24,238 bases of DNA from GCA-003244245 sp036378735 (GTDB taxonomy: Bacteria > Actinomycetota > Actinomycetes > Mycobacteriales > Pseudonocardiaceae): assembly GCA_036378735.1 (NCBI GenBank), contig DASUVX010000210.1, forward strand, positions 1-24,238, read 5' to 3'. The translations under genes and the position numbers were made by a program. A model generated the notes under the pieces. That model searched no databases. It was not told the origin of the DNA and saw only the letters and a list, made by a program, of their open reading frames with translations. Every line of letters starts with the position of its first letter. Positions within the stretch are counted from its first letter, which is position 1. This document shows, piece after piece, positions 22,805 to 24,238 of the stretch.

Positions 22805-24112
22805 GTGAGCGTGCTGAGCGCTATCGGGAACAGCCTGTATGAGGCCTTCTCGATGTTCTGGGAAACACTGTGGGCGCTGGTGCTCGGTTTCGGGATGTCC
22901 GGCGCGGTGCAGGCTTTCGTCTCCCGCGGCCAGATGCAACGTGTCCTGGGAGACCACCGGCCGAGCACGGTCGGCAAGGCGGGATTCCTGGGGACGGTGT
23001 CCTCGTCGTGTTCCTACGCGGCGGCGGCGCTGGCCAAGTCACTGTTTGCCCGCGGCGCGGATTTCACTTCGGCGATGGTGTTCATGTTCGCGTCCACCAA
23101 CCTGGTTGTAGAGCTGGGCATCGTGCTGTGGCTACTGCTGGGCTGGCAGTTCGCGCTGGCGGAGTTCGTCGGCGGAGCCATCATGATTGTGTTGCTGGCG
23201 GTGGTGCTTCCCCGGGTGATTCCGGCGAGTTGGATGGAGACCGCACGGATCCGGCTCAATACTGCGACAGCTGACTCAGACGCGCACGCCCACCCCGGCC
23301 AACCCGCCGATCGCAATGGCCAGGCACGCCGGCCGCTGGGCGTGCGGATCCGCAGCCTGGCGGGCTGGTCAGACGCCGCCGGCTACACGATCAGCGACGT
23401 CACCATGCTGCGTAGTGAACTACTGATCGGGTTTCTCGCCGCCGGGTTCGCCACCGTGCTGGTTCCGACCTGGGTTTGGCAGTCGCTGTTTCTCACCGGT
23501 CACGGCTTCGCCTCCAGCGTGGAGAACGTCGCCCTGGGTCCGCTGCTGGCGATCCTGGCTTTCGTCTGCTCGATCGGGAACATTCCGCTGGGCGCGGCAC
23601 TGTGGGTCGGCGGGATCTCCTTCGGCGGGGTGATCTCCTTCATCTTCGCCGACCTGATCACGCTGCCGCTGCTGTTCATCTACCGTCGCTACTACGGCAC
23701 CCGCCTTACCCTCCGGCTGCTCGCGGTCTTCTGGGCCGTGATGAGCGCTGCCGGGCTCGCCACTGAGTACCTGTTCAGCGCGGCCGGGCTGGTGCCCACC
23801 ACACGCCCGCAACTGGTGGCGATGGAGGGCGTGCACTGGGATTACACCACCATCCTCAACATCCTCGCCTTGATCGCTTTCGCCGCCCTGTACGGGCTCT
23901 ACCGCAACCGCGAACGTTTCGGTGGCGGCGCCGGCTACGCCAAGGATCCCGTCTGCGGCATGCAGGTCTACAAAACGGCCGCACCAATCTCCGCCCTCCA
24001 CGACGGGCGGACCTATTTCTTTTGCTCCGACCGCTGCGGGCAGCGATTCCACACTTTCACCGCCGGGCAGGAGAAAGCGCGGGTCACCGATGCACAAACA
24101 CCGCGGTCATAA
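22805..24112 (+). CDS. ArsP/UPF0718-type permease with C-terminal YHS domain
   Basis: The 435-residue protein has about eight to nine hydrophobic segments in two halves of the permease (DUF318/ArsP-like) family. SSSCSYAAAALAKSLF (Cys69) and AFVCSIGNIPLGAALW carry the paired conserved Cys-Ser/Pro turns of both halves. A polar loop rich in His/Asp (residues 150-180) joins them. Residues 377 to about 425 form a YHS domain (KDPVCGMQV with Cys384, then FFCSDRCGQRFH with Cys407 and Cys411), a metal-binding module also seen in copper ATPases. GGAGGGGG precedes the GTG start. Export of a metalloid or heavy-metal compound is likely; the substrate is not certain. The upstream operator supports metal control. 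Confidence 0.85.
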   Translation: MSVLSAIGNSLYEAFSMFWETLWALVLGFGMSGAVQAFVSRGQMQRVLGDHRPSTVGKAGFLGTVSSSCSYAAAALAKSLFARGADFTSAMVFMFASTNLVVELGIVLWLLLGWQFALAEFVGGAIMIVLLAVVLPRVIPASWMETARIRLNTATADSDAHAHPGQPADRNGQARRPLGVRIRSLAGWSDAAGYTISDVTMLRSELLIGFLAAGFATVLVPTWVWQSLFLTGHGFASSVENVALGPLLAILAFVCSIGNIPLGAALWVGGISFGGVISFIFADLITLPLLFIYRRYYGTRLTLRLLAVFWAVMSAAGLATEYLFSAAGLVPTTRPQLVAMEGVHWDYTTILNILALIAFAALYGLYRNRERFGGGAGYAKDPVCGMQVYKTAAPISALHDGRTYFFCSDRCGQRFHTFTAGQEKARVTDAQTPRS

Positions 24113-24238
24113 CCGGCGCGCTGATTGGCGTTTGATTACTCGCGGATTCGGATAAGGTCCGGTGTGGGTGTGGAGGGGATCGCGGCGCGCTGGTCCGCCG
24201 AGCCAGGGTGGCGGTGAAATTGCGGAATGCCATCGGTC
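24113..24238. other. End of window, no supported gene
   Basis: A short GTG-initiated frame from 24162 stays open to the window edge, but only about 25 codons are visible and they have no recognisable content. GGAGGGG at 24171-24177 could be a ribosome site for a gene beginning beyond the visible sequence, but no start lies at the right distance. Confidence 0.2.

Noticed and set aside
22788..22808. Six-codon frame (ATG to TGA) overlapping the permease GTG
   Set aside because: No ribosome site of its own and its codons are the permease Shine-Dalgarno; probably chance, though the GTGA overlap resembles that at ctaB.
1..24238. tRNA, rRNA, CRISPR, insertion sequences, prophage
   Set aside because: I looked for regularly spaced repeats, transposase-like frames, cloverleaf-like segments and terminal inverted repeats and saw none by eye; a tRNAscan/Infernal run would be decisive.

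Overview
The window is high-G+C DNA with densely packed genes, frequent GTG starts and ATGA/GTGA stop-start overlaps. It carries a secreted AroQ-gamma chorismate mutase, a ctaB/tkt divergent pair and a DUF2277 gene. Together these point to an actinomycete (Actinomycetota), perhaps near the Mycobacteriales/Pseudonocardiales; the lineage is inference. I saw no rRNA, tRNA, CRISPR array, IS element or phage gene.

Left region (1-4757). A leftward gene, cut by the window edge, fuses a degenerate metallophosphoesterase-like domain to a radical SAM domain. It diverges from a rightward radical SAM gene across an intergenic stretch holding two palindromes with the same AACCGGTT core. The rightward gene overlaps a peroxiredoxin-like (SelL/AhpC-TSA type) gene that is read as one protein only if an in-frame TGA at 2850-2852 is selenocysteine. 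That TGA falls exactly at the redox position (U-L-P-C) and is followed, 11 nt later, by a hairpin like a bacterial SECIS. A MerA/lipoamide-dehydrogenase-like flavoprotein closes the group. This is the most interesting part of the window: a candidate selenoprotein in a radical SAM/redox locus.

Middle region (4858-12228). A DUF6398-type protein converges with a leftward three-gene operon: BNR-repeat protein, MoaD/ThiS-like protein ending in Gly-Gly, and an N6-adenine DNA methyltransferase. An ECF sigma factor with a SnoaL-like C-terminus follows, and its last 87 bp are antisense to the tail of a STAS-domain gene. Next come a lipobox-bearing secreted chorismate mutase and a DUF2277 gene. A perfect 27-bp inverted repeat then separates DUF2277 from the convergent ctaB.

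Right region (12229-24238). ctaB (heme O synthase) diverges from tkt-tal-pgi-zwf, which covers the pentose phosphate pathway and its link to glycolysis. opcA and pgl, the usual partners of zwf in actinomycetes, do not follow. Instead zwf is followed by an SDR/DUF2867 protein overlapping a DNA photolyase. The last gene is a metal/metalloid-type permease with a C-terminal YHS domain, behind an AT-rich palindromic operator. Two very short upstream reading frames ending in GTGA stop-start overlaps (at ctaB and at the permease) are noted.
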